From assembly GCF_958979055.1 (NCBI RefSeq), contig NC_084896.1:1054001-1118000 (forward strand): a stretch of DNA of 64,000 bases. The letters are read 5' to 3'. This document shows, one piece after another, positions 1-17,577 of this stretch. The stretch's first letter is position 1. Every line of letters starts with the position of its first letter. Made by a program: the position numbers and the translations under genes. The notes beneath the pieces are model-generated. The model made no database searches. It worked only from the letters and a program-made list of their open reading frames with translations, and was not told where the DNA came from. Source of the stretch: Alnus glutinosa (Eukaryota; Streptophyta; Magnoliopsida; Fagales; Betulaceae).

Positions 1-73
1 CTTCACTTGCATACTTGCTACAGAAATGAAGTGAGATTGAAAACAAATAAAAATATAAATGAAATTGTCATAC

Positions 74-3000
74 CCCCTGGACCCATAACCACCAGACTCA
101 TGAACACGCTTCACCCTCTCAACATAATCTTCAGGCAGTTCCTTTGTGGTGGAAGGAGCTGCATGTGAATGACAAGTGATAATCAGAAGGAAACCAGATG
201 TTTTTTTTAAAATAATAATAATAATAATAAATAAATGAATATTTGGAAATCGGATGTAGCAGTTCAAGAAATCAAGTCAACAAACCTTTCAGGTAGAATG
301 TGTCATGTGCATCACGGGCAGGATGTTGTTGCGGCTGGAACAGGGTGTCAAAGTTCCAGAAGCTGCAAATGAAACAGAAACAGGTATAAGAGTGCATTGG
401 CAAATTGGACCTTTCAAGTAAGGAAATGTAATAACTAGAAACCCAGGGAAGAAAATATGAGAAGAAAAATTTGGCAGAACATTAATTTCACCCCATAAGC
501 ATAGATTTTTTTTTTCTTTAAATAATAATAATAATTAAGTAATCTAAGTTCATTCTTCTGTTGAACACTAATTTCATTGGAACTTTTTAAGTGTGAGCCA
601 CCAGTCCAAAAAACTTCTAAAGAATATATATTGGGTCTTGTTACATTACTAAGAGAATATCTCTAAAATGAGGTTGTAAAGGCTTTTGAAAATTATGTTC
701 AAACACAGTATGCACATTTAGGAATGTATCATACAGCATCTGGTGTACACCATCCACCGTTCAGAATTATACAAATATGTTTTGACAAAGAATTCATGTA
801 CCACCTCAGTCCTTGAGTTAACAAAAAATTCAACTTCAGAATGACCATATAAAGGTACAAGTGCGGAACCTCTTATGACAAGTGCAAATTAACAGTTTAA
901 TCATAGAGATAATATATGTTTGCAATGAGAGAAGGCAAAAACAGCTACCTGCTCTCAACAAATCTGTCTGTAGGCATCTCCTCAAACCTGCAGCCAATAG
1001 AATACGCAACAAAATAAAAATGACAACCCTAAAAACAGACATGATGCCAAAACACAAATGTGTGGGACATTACAAAAATCAGGTCTTACCCCATCTGAAG
1101 AAAAATCATCCTCAATTGATGTCGAACCTGAAAATTGGGAGCCATTCAATTGTATCATATGAATAATAACAATATCCTGACTTCCTGAGGTCAAAATTGA
1201 AAAGGAAAAGATCTAAAAGCCGGGTTCCTGGCTTTATTTTTCTTTGAAGGATAGCAGGTTAATTTATGAAATTGATGGTATTTTAAGGATACTTATGAAT
1301 CATATACATGCTAGTTAGTAATAAATTCATAATCTAAGCATCATTGTGTGGTGTATGATTCCTCTGCTACCTATTATTGTGTTTGAATTAGTTTTAGCCA
1401 TGTTTAAACCTCTTGATGCTTGTTAGTTTGCTTTCAAGCTAAAGGTCAATTAAAACATAAATAACTAAAGTTACCATCTTATCATTCCCTAATTTTTCAA
1501 GAACTGCAATGCTCCTTAAACAAATGTAGATAGTAGTTAATTCATACTCTAAACATCATTTCTGGAGTAACGCGTTTACTATCTATTATTGCTTCTGAAT
1601 TAGTTTAAGATAAGTTTTTAAAACTCTAGGTGCCTTTTTTTTTTTTTATAAGAGAAAAACTCTTGGTGCTTGTTATAATATCTTTTAAACAAAACATTGA
1701 TTAAGAAGTACATAAGAATATATATTTTTCAATTAACTAATTAACTTCATATCGTGCCCTGAAGCAGTGCTGTAAAAAGAATATCTGTCACCAAGTGATT
1801 TTTTTGCATCACTGATGCCACTTAATCAACCCACCAAAAACTCAAACCCACTGCTTTTTCCAAAGCATAATAAATAAACAAGAAACAATTACAAATTCAA
1901 CCAAATCAAACACAAAACTTGAGGATGTAGCTATCTTCATCAACTTTGTTTTGATATTATTGTTCTCTCAAATTCTTTTACACGGTTCCCAGCAAATTGT
2001 CACTGTTGCCTCACAGGAAATGTATAATATTACCAATTTGGTATTTATTAGATTTGAATGGAAGGAAGAGAAGTATATATAAAAAGAAAAGCATATTCTT
2101 GCCTTGTTCAGTGGATGAAGATGACCACCTTCAATAGCAGCACCTTTTGCATTGAAGTTGTACTCTTTGAACTCTGAGTTCTTCCATTCGCCACTAAGTT
2201 GCACAAAACACCACAAAAAGATGTCACCAAGATAAAATGCATATGGCAAAAGAATACACACAACGTCCTAAAAATAGAAGGGCAGGAACCACTAGCAAGT
2301 TACATTCCCTGGTGTGATAATCTTTAACCTCAGAAGATAGACTTGCTCCCAGGGTGCAGAGTACATATGTAGTAAGATAGTAGTTACTTAACCCCCAACA
2401 CACACACAAACAACAAGAAGAAAGAAACAGTAAGGTAGAATCCTGAACACATCATGCATGTAAGAACAGGTAAGACACGAATATCATAATAACCATATTA
2501 AACGGTGCCTTTATGTACATGACTAGCCTGAGAAATACGACAGAAAGAACAGAAACATTGTAAGAACAATTTCAAATTCAGATTTTCTTGCATTCCCACT
2601 ACAAGTGGGGAATTGTCTATTTTCCTTGCAAGAAAAAAAAATGATATCATGCATCTGATTTTATATGCCAAAGCTGTTGATAACTGTTCAGACTTAGCCA
2701 GTACCGCCTAAAAGTTTTGGCCAGTTCAATGTTACATTAAACAGGGAGAAAGTCATGACACGACTTATGAGAAGGGCAATATAACTGCAGCAATAAATCC
2801 AGCCTTATAATTACCATTAATCTCTGCTAATTATCATTTATAATTCATACTTTTTTCCTTCTAAAATTCAAGCATATGTTATACCTCTGAAGCATCTCGC
2901 GAGTCAAATCAGCGGCAAATTTCTTTCTTTGTGGAGCATAATTAGGACCCTTTTTCACTGAGTAGCCATTCCATGTCCTAGAAAACAAGTAATTCAAAAA

Positions 3001-6000
3001 TATAGACAATAAGTACATGCAAACTTCTTTAGCATGATAGTACAAGTAAAACCAACCTGAATATGGTTTAAGCTTACCGCCATGGATACTAAATGGTTAA
3101 ACAAGAAAAGAAGAAAATAAAGCCCAAAACAAACCCCCCACCCCCAACAATGAAGAAACCAAAATTGGAAAAACATGATTATTACTGTGTGGCAATAAGC
3201 TTTCTTCCTTTGAGAGCCTTGATATCATCTTGGTCAATAACCTGGAATCACAGAAAGGAAAAAATTTCTGATGAGTAGTTTTCCCATTACACAAAAAGGA
3301 GAATGAACAAGAACCATCATATCATAGGAATGGACAGGAAGTGAAGGCCCTGTCAAGACCCATCTTGGGAAGGAAATATTCTTGCCAAGCCAACACAAAC
3401 ATGAGTTGGTAATGGCGCACACACAAACATACGAACTGAGACAGAGAGATCAAAATACCACAATACACTGCCTCTGATCTCAATTCTGCGTCAAATTAAA
3501 GAAGAGTAAGTTAACTATCAAAAACCCCCCACATCCAGCCATTTGTTTACTCGTGAAACCTGATGGTCCATCTTTTTGTAATAATGGTTAAATTCCACCA
3601 CATCACATACACACACATCGCCATCTTTTTTTAACATTGAACCAAATGCCACCCCTTCTGATGAGGACCCACCACAATTTAAAAGGCTTTACAGTACACA
3701 CAAAATTCCATCTCCACCCATACCACATTTACACATTGCAGAACCCATCATCTCAGTAGGGTTAATTACTGGATTGGTCTTTTCCTAACCATCACCATCA
3801 CTAATTATATAATCCAGGGACGAAATAAAGGGATGATACATGCTCAGCTACAAGACTTAAAAAAGGGGGGGGGGGGACCATTAATAGGAGAATTATAAGC
3901 ATAGATCAATTAAATGAGATGTGCACTTATATTTTTATGAGTATATTTAAACTGGCATAGCCCATACTTGAATTAATACTCTACTACATCCATTTTGCAA
4001 TATTTGGCGAGATTCTTAATAGTGAATAACAAGCACAATACCACATTGTACTACCATACAACTAGCTCTTTTGGTCCTACCACACTTGTATACCCGAAAC
4101 TTAACACGAAATCTAGTATAGGTTAACATTAGTGGTATTGATATTCATCTTAATTAAAGCAAGAAAATAATATTATTAGCATCCAAGAAGGAAAACAAAG
4201 TGTATCAATTGATCGAATTCTTTGTAGTGGATTCTTTTTGGATTCTTTTTCTTCTTTTTCAAAAAAAAAAAAAAAAAAAAAAAAGAATTCACCTGTCCAT
4301 CTTTTATCTGTAGAAGTAAATCTTTGACCCTATCCTCCACATGTTCGACCTATAGAAAGAAATTAAATAAGTTAGCATCCTAAATAAACAAACTTCCGGG
4401 CACCCAAATTGAAAATTCAAAATAATTAGAATTTTTAAGCTTTTGAAGCAAAGGGAAGCCGGAAGTCCACCATCACATAACTTGTTTGCCCATTGAGTAT
4501 ACATTGGGTAGAGTACCTTGAATCTGAATATAATTTAGTTTTCATAACATGTCACACATATGACAATAGTAGCATAGGTTACATATGGACCTCTACCCTT
4601 TCTTCAAATATTTATAAGCATGATTATTATGCACAAGTGGGAGAAAAGGTGAAGTTATGAAAATTACAGCAAGGAGATTCAGGCATGATATGGTTGTATA
4701 CTATTGCATCTGAATTGGACCAAAATGAGTCAGTGACTTATGACCAGTAGCTTTAGGAAGAAAAAAAAAACATATTGAGGAAATAGTGGAAAGGACACAA
4801 AGGAAGTCTACATAGTTACTCTAGAAAAATAAACTGTAAAATCCAAAAGGGCAATAAAATCTACAAAGGAAAAACCATGGGAGCTGCCTACAGAATTTAA
4901 ATACAATCACTAGTCCTGGACTTTATAAGACAAATACAAAAAGCCCCCAAGGAACATAGCAAGTTTCCAAATTTAATTAACTCAAGCACTCCAAGTGTGA
5001 TACCTTTCTGGATACTAGTTTTCCCATATCCACCCATTTATTCTTTGCCGCCTGGGCGCAACCTATTTTGAAAACCAATGGGTCGAGTTTTTTCTGCATC
5101 CACAAATCAGTTTCAAGAGAAGATCACCTACAAATAGCATATGAATCTTCACAAACAGAAATTATTACAGATAATAACAATCAACAAATGTTAACGAAGT
5201 GGTCTGATATTCACACTCCAATCTCAGGGCATCCTCCTTTTAAACTTCATTACAATGAAAAAATCGGTACATAGTGCCTATAAGCTCTAAACTTCCTTAA
5301 ATGGGAGCACCTGTCAGAACATACATTACAATGACCGAGGCACTTCTAAGTACAAAATAAGAAGAGCACTCACTTGCAATTCTTCTCTCGGGATACCCCC
5401 CTCCGCAGGTATCGCAAAGAACAGCTGCCCCTCAGGTGATCCTGCAGCAGCGTACATATTCCCCTCATCGGTAAGGACCCACGTCTCCCTCTTAATGTCC
5501 TGCACGATTCCCAATCACAGAAGCAGTCAAATTTTATTTATATTCATGAAACCATGTGGAAAAATTTATAGCTGATAATATTGGACAACAAAAAGTAACC
5601 CAGCAAAGCACATGAAGGGCAGCTAAAACTAATAATTTCATAGCGTCATACCAGCTATTCAGACTATCTTACAGCACATCTATATGAAATTACTCTATAT
5701 CATTCTCTCCCACATTAATTATGCTGACATATCGTATGAATTATTGACACAATGTACACGTTCATGACTTCATGTATTGGAATTGGAAAACCCATAAAAG
5801 GAACACATACACGAAAATTTTGAATTAAAATTGGGAGCCAAGAGGACTAAAAACAGAACACAGCCGTGTCTAAGATACAAATTCAGGCATTTCATTCATA
5901 CTTTTTCATTCTCTCCCCTGAATACAAACAAAACAAACTCGAATCCATTGCATGCATCAATCGCATAGAAATGCAGAATAGCTTTTTAGCACCTGAGCAT

Positions 6001-6139
6001 CGACGTATCGGAAACCGTGGAGGCTCTTGATGACATTGACGATGTCGTCGTGATTGAGTCCCTGTTTGGCTGCGAACTCGCCTGAGTCAGCGATTTCTTC
6101 GTTCTTCGCTAAGTAGCCGAGAATCACTTCCTCCGCCAT
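74..6139 (-). CDS. Phenylalanine--tRNA ligase alpha subunit, cytoplasmic (N-terminal ~300 residues; gene continues off the left edge)
   Basis: It charges tRNA-Phe as the catalytic alpha chain of the cytosolic alpha2beta2 synthetase. Coding exons in transcript order are 6139-5993, 5499-5374, 5093-5004, 4349-4293, 3241-3186, 2977-2885, 2193-2103, 1127-1090, 987-949, 362-286 and 158-74; phases agree at every junction and give 299 codons plus two bases. The protein begins [20 protein letters not shown], the start of the N-terminal tRNA-contacting winged-helix region. Later exons carry the catalytic-core blocks [22 protein letters not shown] and [18 protein letters not shown]. The family is about 480-500 residues, so roughly 60% is present. 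The intron after exon 7 (2102 to 1128) starts with GC rather than GT. The start is the first ATG and matches the family N terminus. The 5'UTR and promoter lie in about 6140-6350. The identification rests on remembered family sequence. Confidence 0.95.
1128..2102 (-). other. Non-canonical GC-AG intron in the PheRS alpha gene
   Basis: The exon ends ...CTGAACAAG and is followed by GCAAGAAT, a good match to the known GC-AG donor consensus AG|GCAAGT. The next exon begins after TTTTCAG and reads V-R-H-Q-L, continuing the conserved HLHPL.KVR block in phase 0. No GT donor nearby keeps the conserved reading frame. Confidence 0.85.
4261..4284. repeat. Poly-A/T tract inside a PheRS intron
   Basis: A run of 24 A on the plus strand, just beyond the donor of PheRS exon 4. 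On the transcript strand it is a poly-T run within the intron. Confidence 0.9.
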
Positions 6140-6431
6140 CTCTGGTCCAGGATTCTCTGCGTTTCGCCGAATGGCACTCTTACCCTATATATTCGCCAAA
6201 AATTGGTCCGCTCTGAGGACTACGGAGCAGACAGCCGGGCAGTAGAGACGATTGCTGATTGGTGTTCGTGTGTATGAAAAGGTAGGGCAACTTCATAACG
6301 GGCCCAGCCCGAATCGGTCTATTTTTTTTTTTCCATCAAATTAGGAATTAACATATATTCTTCCGGACATTAATATTATTAATATATGCATATGATATAT
6401 GTTATTTGCACAATAATATTAATGCGTTCCA

Positions 6432-6556
6432 CAATAATATTAGAGATATGTTATTTGCATAATTTTTACACAACAATGCTGATGTGTCCAGCAATCTTTT
6501 TTTTTTTTATGAAAATGCTAGACATAACATTGTTGTGCAGCTAATATATCTCTATA
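6432..6556. repeat. Short imperfect inverted repeat (MITE-like)
   Basis: The left arm AGAGATATGTTATTTGCAT with ACACAACAATG is answered on the right by CATTGTTGTGCAGCTAATATATCTCT, about 125 bp in all. It lies upstream of the PheRS promoter. No target-site duplication was found, so the limits are approximate. Confidence 0.4.
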
Positions 6557-6804
6557 TTAATAGAGAAATTTTTTTCTCCAAAATTTAAAACGAAGTTTTT
6601 ATTCTCGTTAAGTTTAATCTTATTTCAGAGCTGGATTGTTTTGAAAGTGTCTCGTTGTGCCAATTATCGAGCACATGTTTTAGCTAAATGGGTCACTTCT
6701 CATCTTGTATTTGAAAGCATTCTCATCTGATTTATAGCCTTTTTTTTCCTTACTAAATTAGGATGAAAAAAAAAAAAAAAAACATAAGATCAAGTTCTAA
6801 CTAA

Positions 6805-6985
6805 CGAGGAATGCTACATATCATCCCCTTGTCCTCTTTTTGTCATCCCAAAATTGATGTGACTCTTGAAATCACCATTGGATCAAAATCCAATAATGAT
6901 CTATCATAAATTCAATGGTAATTTCAAGAGCCACATCAATTTTGGGAGGATAAAAGGAGGACAAGAGAATAATATGTAACATTCC
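6805..6985. mobile_element. MITE, Mutator-type (family A), with target-site duplication
   Basis: A 181-bp palindromic element whose arms read GAATGCTACATATCAT at the left and the complement near 6970-6985. It is flanked by the direct repeat TTCTAACTAA at 6795-6804 and 6986-6995. A 9-10 bp duplication points to a Mutator-like transposase. Its core, containing AAAATTGATGTG, is shared with the elements at 41130-41270 and 58182-58345. Confidence 0.8.
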
Positions 6986-7426
6986 TTCTAACTAAATGAG
7001 AAACGAGATGTAAGGGAAGATTTAAATCCAATAAAAAAAAATATCAATTAATTCGATGACTTAATCCACGTGCTTTAGGGAAGAGGATTTTTAATAGACT
7101 TTTGGTAGACAAAAAATTTAAGAAAAAACAAAGAAAAAGTTGTAAAATACAATGAAACAAAAAATTCTTATAAACACACTACCAATGTTTGTTAAATTTT
7201 TTGTTTTTGTTCTTAAAATAAATACATTAACAAACTAAAACATAAACACTTTAATAAACTTGTATTATTCCTATATTGTATAAATATTTTGACAAAATAG
7301 GTGATTAACTTTTGTTGAGGTCATATATAACATATTATTTGAAAAAAAATTAAATAAATAAATAAGTGTATGCTTAGCCACCCTTGTAGTGCTCTGGGTG
7401 ATTGCACGGCCACCCGACTTTCCTTT

Positions 7427-7915
7427 TTAATTTTTTAATACAAGTAGAGCTTTACTTCTGTTTGAGTTTTTCAAAATAACAAACTGTGCTTCATAAAAAA
7501 TAATGATAATAATAATAATTAAAAAAAAAAAAAAAAACATTTTCTCAACTGCAAACCCTACTGAAAATGCATTTTTCAAAACAGTTTTAATCAATCTAAC
7601 ACGCACTCGGGATTTAAAGAACCATTCTTTTTTGTAGAATAAATTTTTTATGAGATACGGAGCTACATTGACCTCTCTTTTTACAAGTAAAATATAAAAA
7701 TAACAAAAACAAAAAGAGATAGGGAGCCGTTTGATATTTGCTAGACCAATCAGGAATAGATAAGAAAAATTTCCATTGAATTCTAGCACATTCAGAGGCA
7801 AGAGCATTACCTTGAAGAACCAGATTACCTTCCGCTTAACTTTAATGCAAGCTAAAAGAGCTGCTTTAGCTTCATATATATCTGTTCTCCAAGGAATCCA
7901 AAGCACACATAGCAA
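7427..7915 (-). pseudogene. Possible remnant of a retroelement RNase H domain
   Basis: An open frame on the minus strand contains W-R-T-D-I-Y-E-A-K-A-A-L-L-A-C, resembling the EAKAALLA helix of plant RVT_3-type RNase H domains near the C terminus of LINEs. The expected catalytic acidic residues are not clearly visible and later similarity shifts frame, so a functional gene is unlikely. It lies between PheRS alpha and the 3' end of the NDUFS8 gene. This is a tentative call from pattern resemblance only. Confidence 0.3.
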
Positions 7916-8256
7916 TTGCTCAGGAGAACCAAAAAAGAAGAAGCATATATAACAAAATCAAAGGTCTAGGTGGACTCCCCTTGTGTCCACCTTTTCTCTT
8001 ACATGATCTTCAAGAAATATTTCACATGTCAAGAATTTTACAAATGGTGCTCAACCAAAACAAAAAGATTTTACAAAAGGCAACTGTTTCCCTTGCATTT
8101 TTAATTTATCCATCATATTAGAATGTATTCAAAAACAACATCACAAACCAAGTTACATTGGTTAAATTCAAGATCCAGAGACAGATCTATTTATTTTTCA
8201 CATTGCCAAAGAGGAACATGCAAGTATCAGCTAGGGAGAAATAATGGGTGGAAAAT

Positions 8257-12625
<4,369 letters not shown>

Positions 12626-13169
12626 TGCGGGTGATTGCTAAGCCAAGTAGCTCCTGCTTCTTCTTCTACAGGTCTCGTGCGATTGTCGTTGGAGAGGAGA
12701 GGAACAGAGGCAACTGAGAGCCTGAGACCACCCGATCAATGGGAGGAGATTTGGATCGTTGAGATCGGCTTGTAGCAGATGTGAGAGTCGGTTCCTAAAC
12801 GCAGCGTTTCTATGTATGCAGTAGTTTTAGTCTTTAGAGGCGGTGTTTACGTTAGCAACGTCGAGAAAGTCGCTTTAAATTGGCTTTCGTTACTTGCGAA
12901 ATTGAGTTTTTTTTTTTGATGAATAAAGTTTATCAAGGCGACGTCGCGTTGGTAAGTACTTATTAAGAGCAGAAAAAAAAAAAAAAAAAAAAAATCCATA
13001 ATAAGATAAAAGAATAGAATATATAGATGAATACGTTAATATGATTTCTTATGTTACCTTCTCTTTTTTAGTTCCATCAAATATATCCTAATTTTAAAAA
13101 AAAATTACGGAGTTATGGACTTTTTCGACGTTTGGAGTTTGTATTAAGTGTGAATTTTATTAAAAATAA

Positions 13170-13259
<90 letters not shown>

Positions 13260-14790
13260 TTTTTTTTTTGACATAACCAAATTCTAGATTTGAATTTGAA
13301 TTTGTACTTAAAACAAAAATAAGAACAAATTTACTACTTAAAAGGCCAAACGTTTATTATAGTAAAAACCCAACGTGAATATGCAATATTTTATGAACTT
13401 AACATGCTGAATACAATATAAAATAAGAAAACTTAAATTATCTACTACAAATGTCACACCAAATATTAGAAATTATATTTTTTGTATATTGACCATGCTT
13501 GTTAAATATGTTTTGAGGTTTGTGTTTTTATTATTATTATTTGAGAAGGTGTTTTGATATTCATATAATATAAGTATGGAAATAGTTTTTGTGTTTTGAT
13601 AAGTGTTATGTGTTTTAGGTTATTTGTTAATTTCTACTAGAAAACATAAAACAAAGTTGTTAACAAACCTAACGATTTAGTTTGGTTCAAAAGAGTGTAA
13701 CTAGTTAACGAAAGTGTTTATTTTTTAAAAAACTAACAAATATACTTAAAAAAATAAATCTTGTTAACTTGAGAAAGATATGTAACATGAGTAATATTAT
13801 ATACCATATTTTTATTCTATAATTATCATATAATATTGGCGTGGCAGCCTCAATCCACCTTTAGTTTTTTTTATTTTTTTATTTCTTTAACAAAATGAAT
13901 TATAAACCCATCAAAATTGAGGTTGCTAGCTTATAAACCCAACAAATTTGATTATACATTATTGTTCAGCAAGATTTGTATCTAATTTTGTTTCTAAGCA
14001 CCTAATTAAAGACTTGCTTATAAAATAGATATAGTAATATCACACGTCACTTGTAAAATAAATCTGTGTTATACACTCATATGACTTTCATTTTTTTTTT
14101 TTAAGTTTATGATTAAAATTTAATTATGTTGCAGCTTATATGATGTCACATTAATTATAAATTTTAAATAATGTAACAACATATTTATCACGTGGCAACA
14201 TATACAACACTAATTATTTAAAATTTAATATTGACCAAAAAATAAAACCTTTACATTTTCACTTAAAATTGAGAAAATCTTAATCCGTATAGAAATTCTT
14301 ATAAATTCAATGATTTTTTTTCTTCCCAAAACCACATGAATAAAGATTAAGTATGAAATTTTTCGATTTCTCCTAGACACAACGGAACATATGATTATTT
14401 CATATGCTTCAAAATTTTATTGAAGACCATAGTTTTCCTTAAAATTTTATTGGAGTAATTTTTATAACCCATTTAAAATACATTTGAGAATTGCCCTCTA
14501 AAAAACTACATATGTGAATTAAAAATATATGTAAAAAATCAGATACATTTTGGACATACATTAATTTAATAGACTGAATTGGAGAAAATTATTTTAATTC
14601 AATTTACAAAAAAAAAAAATGGAAAAGAAAATTTTGTTGAAAGAAAGGCATTATTTAAAGAAAAAAATGAACTTTGAGCGGGACCTTTTACGGCGCCGTT
14701 CGCTCAATCTAATCGCAATTCGTTTTGGTAGGGTTTAAGCGACCTTCCTCAGGGCCCCAGATCCATTCACCTAAAACCTCTGAACCAGAA
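12626..14790. other. Divergent intergenic region between NDUFS8 and the NFD6-like gene
   Basis: The first ~250 bp are the NDUFS8 5'UTR and promoter side, with higher GC content. The rest is strongly AT-rich with poly-A tracts and one long (TA)n array. I see no open frame of note. The last ~100 bp before 14791 are the 5'UTR of the NFD6-like gene. Confidence 0.6.
13174..13254. repeat. (TA)n microsatellite, ~81 bp
   Basis: An uninterrupted TA dinucleotide run of about 40 units in the divergent intergenic region, followed by a poly-T tract. Confidence 0.95.
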
Positions 14791-17155
14791 ATGGCTTCGT
14801 TGTGCCGATCAGCTATAACAGCGGGTTCGAGGTCCGTCGCCGCTCGTTCCAAAACCTTAAGCCAAATTTCCCTAAGCCCCAAACCCATTGCCCCTCCTGC
14901 ATTTTCTTCAACCACCAGAGCCATCCCCCGCGCTTCAAGGTCCAAGATTTTCTAAGACCTGCGCTTATCCGACACTCTTGTAATTCGTATTAATGTTATT
15001 TTTTATTATTTTAGGATTGCTTTGGCGTTGGCGAGCGTGGAGTCAATGATGCCACTTCACAGCGCCATTGCTTCTGCTCGGCTTAAATCCAGCATCGCCA
15101 TCGATTCCTCTTGCTGGAGCTGGCTTTCTCAAGGTATTTCATTTAGTTAAGTATCATATGCCATGGATGTTAGTGAATAAGTTGTGGGTAATGAGTTTTA
15201 GTCATCATTTGCAAAGTGGGTTGTGTTTGAATCGTGTAGTTATTGGTGCGGTGCTCTACTATTTGAGCTATGTTAAGGCTCGTTTTGTGCTTCTTGTTAT
15301 GATTCTGGGGAGTTTATTAATGTTTAATCTTAAATGGGTCACTTGGTACAAGTTACTCTATACGCCAGGCAGCCAGCAGGGATGGTTGCCTCTTGATTGG
15401 TGCAACTATGTGTATTCTGACCTGTTGTTGTACTTTATGGTATAGGACTTGCAATACCATTGTGACAGGGGCTTGCTGGATCTTTGTGGGACAATAAATG
15501 CTAGTGTTTATTTCTTACTCACTCTGTGGAAGGAAGAAGAAATATTCTAATGTTAAATTTTTGGTACTTGTATTGTGCAGCAAATGCAAACTTGTTTAAC
15601 CAGCTTACTAAGTTTTGTTATCTTTTTTTTTTTTTTAGTATTTTTCAAGAGGATGGATTATGTGGATGTATCAGTAGTTGGAACTGGTTGTATTTGGATC
15701 TTAGAGCAATAACATCCTTTCAATTCGCTGTTTAATGCTGTGTGTTTGGCAGGATTAGTGATTATTTGCTAATTTATTTTCTTTAGGAAACTGGAAGAAC
15801 GTGGGAAATGAATGAAAGATGTTACTAAATTTTTATTTTTAGGTATTTTTTAGAATTTTTTTCTAACCTTATTTTTTGTAGCACCAAAATGAGAGTTACT
15901 CTTGATTTTGGATCTAATTAAATAAAAATGTTTCTAGTTATCAAATCATCATTTGATTTTTACCATGGTTATATGCTTTTAAAATACTGTCTCTACTAAT
16001 TCCTCCTTAAAGGGGTCATTGCTGAAACTTACTCCATTTGTCTGGTGGCCATCAATGACATTTCCTCCTTTTTCGTATAAAATATATGTTCTGACTTGTT
16101 TGTCTACTACATGGTATGGGACTTGCAACACCATGTTGACAAGGACCTGCTCGATTCGTGCGGAACAATAATTGATAGGGTATATTTTGCTAGGTTGTAT
16201 TTCTATGCAACTTGTTTGACGTTTTTTAAATTGATAATTTTTGTTTTTCTTTATTTAATTTCACCGCCAATGCAGTATGGAGATAGGAAATGGCAATATG
16301 ATATTTTTTATTCAAGGTTATTTATTTATTATTATTTTTTTTTTCCCAGAAGGCTTCAGATGCAATCACAGTTACTAGGTTTTCCAATACTAGTTGCCAT
16401 TGAACATGGATTAAAAAAATTAGAACTTGTGTGGAGATAGTGAATGACTAGCAGACATGAGATTTAATTTCCTGTATGTGTAGTAAACAATTTAGGATCG
16501 CAAATGTATTCTGAACTTCGGTAGTGACTAGAGTCATGGTCAAAGAATATTTAGAGAGAGAAAATAAAAAGATAGAGCACTAAAATAACATGAAATTTGA
16601 TGCCTTACTTATATTTAAGGAATTCCGTAAGGTTTTGTTGTGCTATGCCACTCTAACCAATATAGGAGATCTATTAGTGATGGCAGTGGTGGTGTTGGCA
16701 GCGGGTTATAGTGGCTGCAAATGGTGGTGATGATAATTATGACAGTACTGGTAGCAGCGACCATGACAATGATGTTGGTGTTGTCGGTGTGAAGGGTAAT
16801 GTTGGTGGTATAAAAATGATAATATTGGTAGAATTTGTATAATGGCATTTTCTCAATGAAATCTCTGAACTTGGGATTTGGGGGCTTTAAATCCCAAGTT
16901 TAAAATTCCCTAGAATTTTTGAAACAACTCTCTCGTTAACCCAAATAAGGGAGATTAAGATTAAATTTAACTTAATTTCAACTTTACATAAAACTCACCT
17001 TAATCCCCCATCCAAATCCAGCATTAGTTATTTTTGGTTCTCTAACCAAAATATGATTAATTCTTCTCATTTCCCTCTCAAGATATGACTGATTTCTTCT
17101 GTGATGTGCCTTTCTTCTTGAACATGTTTTGTTCTTTGTGTCTACTCAACAAAGT

Positions 17156-17186
<31 letters not shown>

Positions 17187-17259
17187 GTTTTCTTCATCTA
17201 CTGATTGTCTCCCATATTTTTTTCATTGGCATTTCCTAGAATTTGCAGTTCCTCGGTGA
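14791..17259 (+). CDS. NUCLEAR FUSION DEFECTIVE 6-like organelle-targeted small protein, with alternative last exons
   Basis: Arabidopsis NFD6 is needed for polar nuclear fusion; this is its likely homologue. Exon 1 is 14791-14939 and begins MASLCRSAITAGSRSVAARS, a Ser/Arg-rich organelle-targeting presequence. Exon 2 is 15015-15133 and encodes RIALALASVESMMPLHSAIA through CWSWLSQ, the family's conserved block. After ...CAA|G several downstream acceptors give short ends: 15446-15465 (GLAIPL stop), 15787-15815 (GNWKNVGNE stop), 17240-17259 (EFAVPR stop), and possibly 18401 onward (EEDIRFRRPASC..., stop). EFAVPR resembles the usual family ending, and its acceptor follows a pyrimidine tract including (CT)n. 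The product is about 92-100 residues. Which end dominates cannot be told from sequence. Confidence 0.85.
16085..16200 (+). pseudogene. Duplicated, splice-dead copy of an NFD6-like alternative last exon
   Basis: The stretch from about 16090 to 16190 (CATGGTATGGGACTTGCAAC...) copies 15410-15500 (TATGGTATAGGACTTGCAAT...). This includes the intron end and the exon coding GLA(I/T)P. In the second copy the acceptor AG has become GG, so it should not be used at that site. The copies lie about 675 bp apart in direct orientation. Confidence 0.65.
16640..16850 (+). repeat. Degenerate GGTGNT-rich simple repeat
   Basis: A loose tandem of GGTGGTGTT, GGTGGTGAT, GATGTTGGTGTT and related units, in an intron of the NFD6-like gene if the 17240 exon is used. 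The minus-strand open frame over it (many Thr, Ile and Asn) is compositional and not a gene. Confidence 0.6.
17156..17182. repeat. (CT)n microsatellite
   Basis: About 13 CT units, 58 bp upstream of the EFAVPR last-exon acceptor of the NFD6-like gene. It may add to the polypyrimidine tract. Confidence 0.9.
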
Positions 17260-17577
17260 CAGGCTAAAGGCTTCAGTCATTTCAACCCTTACTGGCCTGC
17301 ATTTAGGTGGTTTTTATACTACACATGTTGGGTCCACTTCTTTGATTTTCCTTTCCATTTCTGGTTTTTGTGTGGTGTAAGCCGTCATATGGCCAAGAAC
17401 ACAATTCTCCATATTTTGACTTTTTATTCTTTGCAGCTGTAAGGTAAAAAAAAAGTTATAAGTTTTTAATTTATGGGTTTTAAACATTAAATGCGTGCTG
17501 AAACTTTTTTTTTTTTTCCTATTTGTCCCTAAAATGTTGGGTGTGATGCTTAAGGAAAAAATTATATGCTGTTGATG

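Noticed and set aside
15068..15445. 125-residue plus frame after NFD6-like exon 2
   Set aside because: It is in another frame and runs through an intron; hydrophobic content follows from T-rich DNA.
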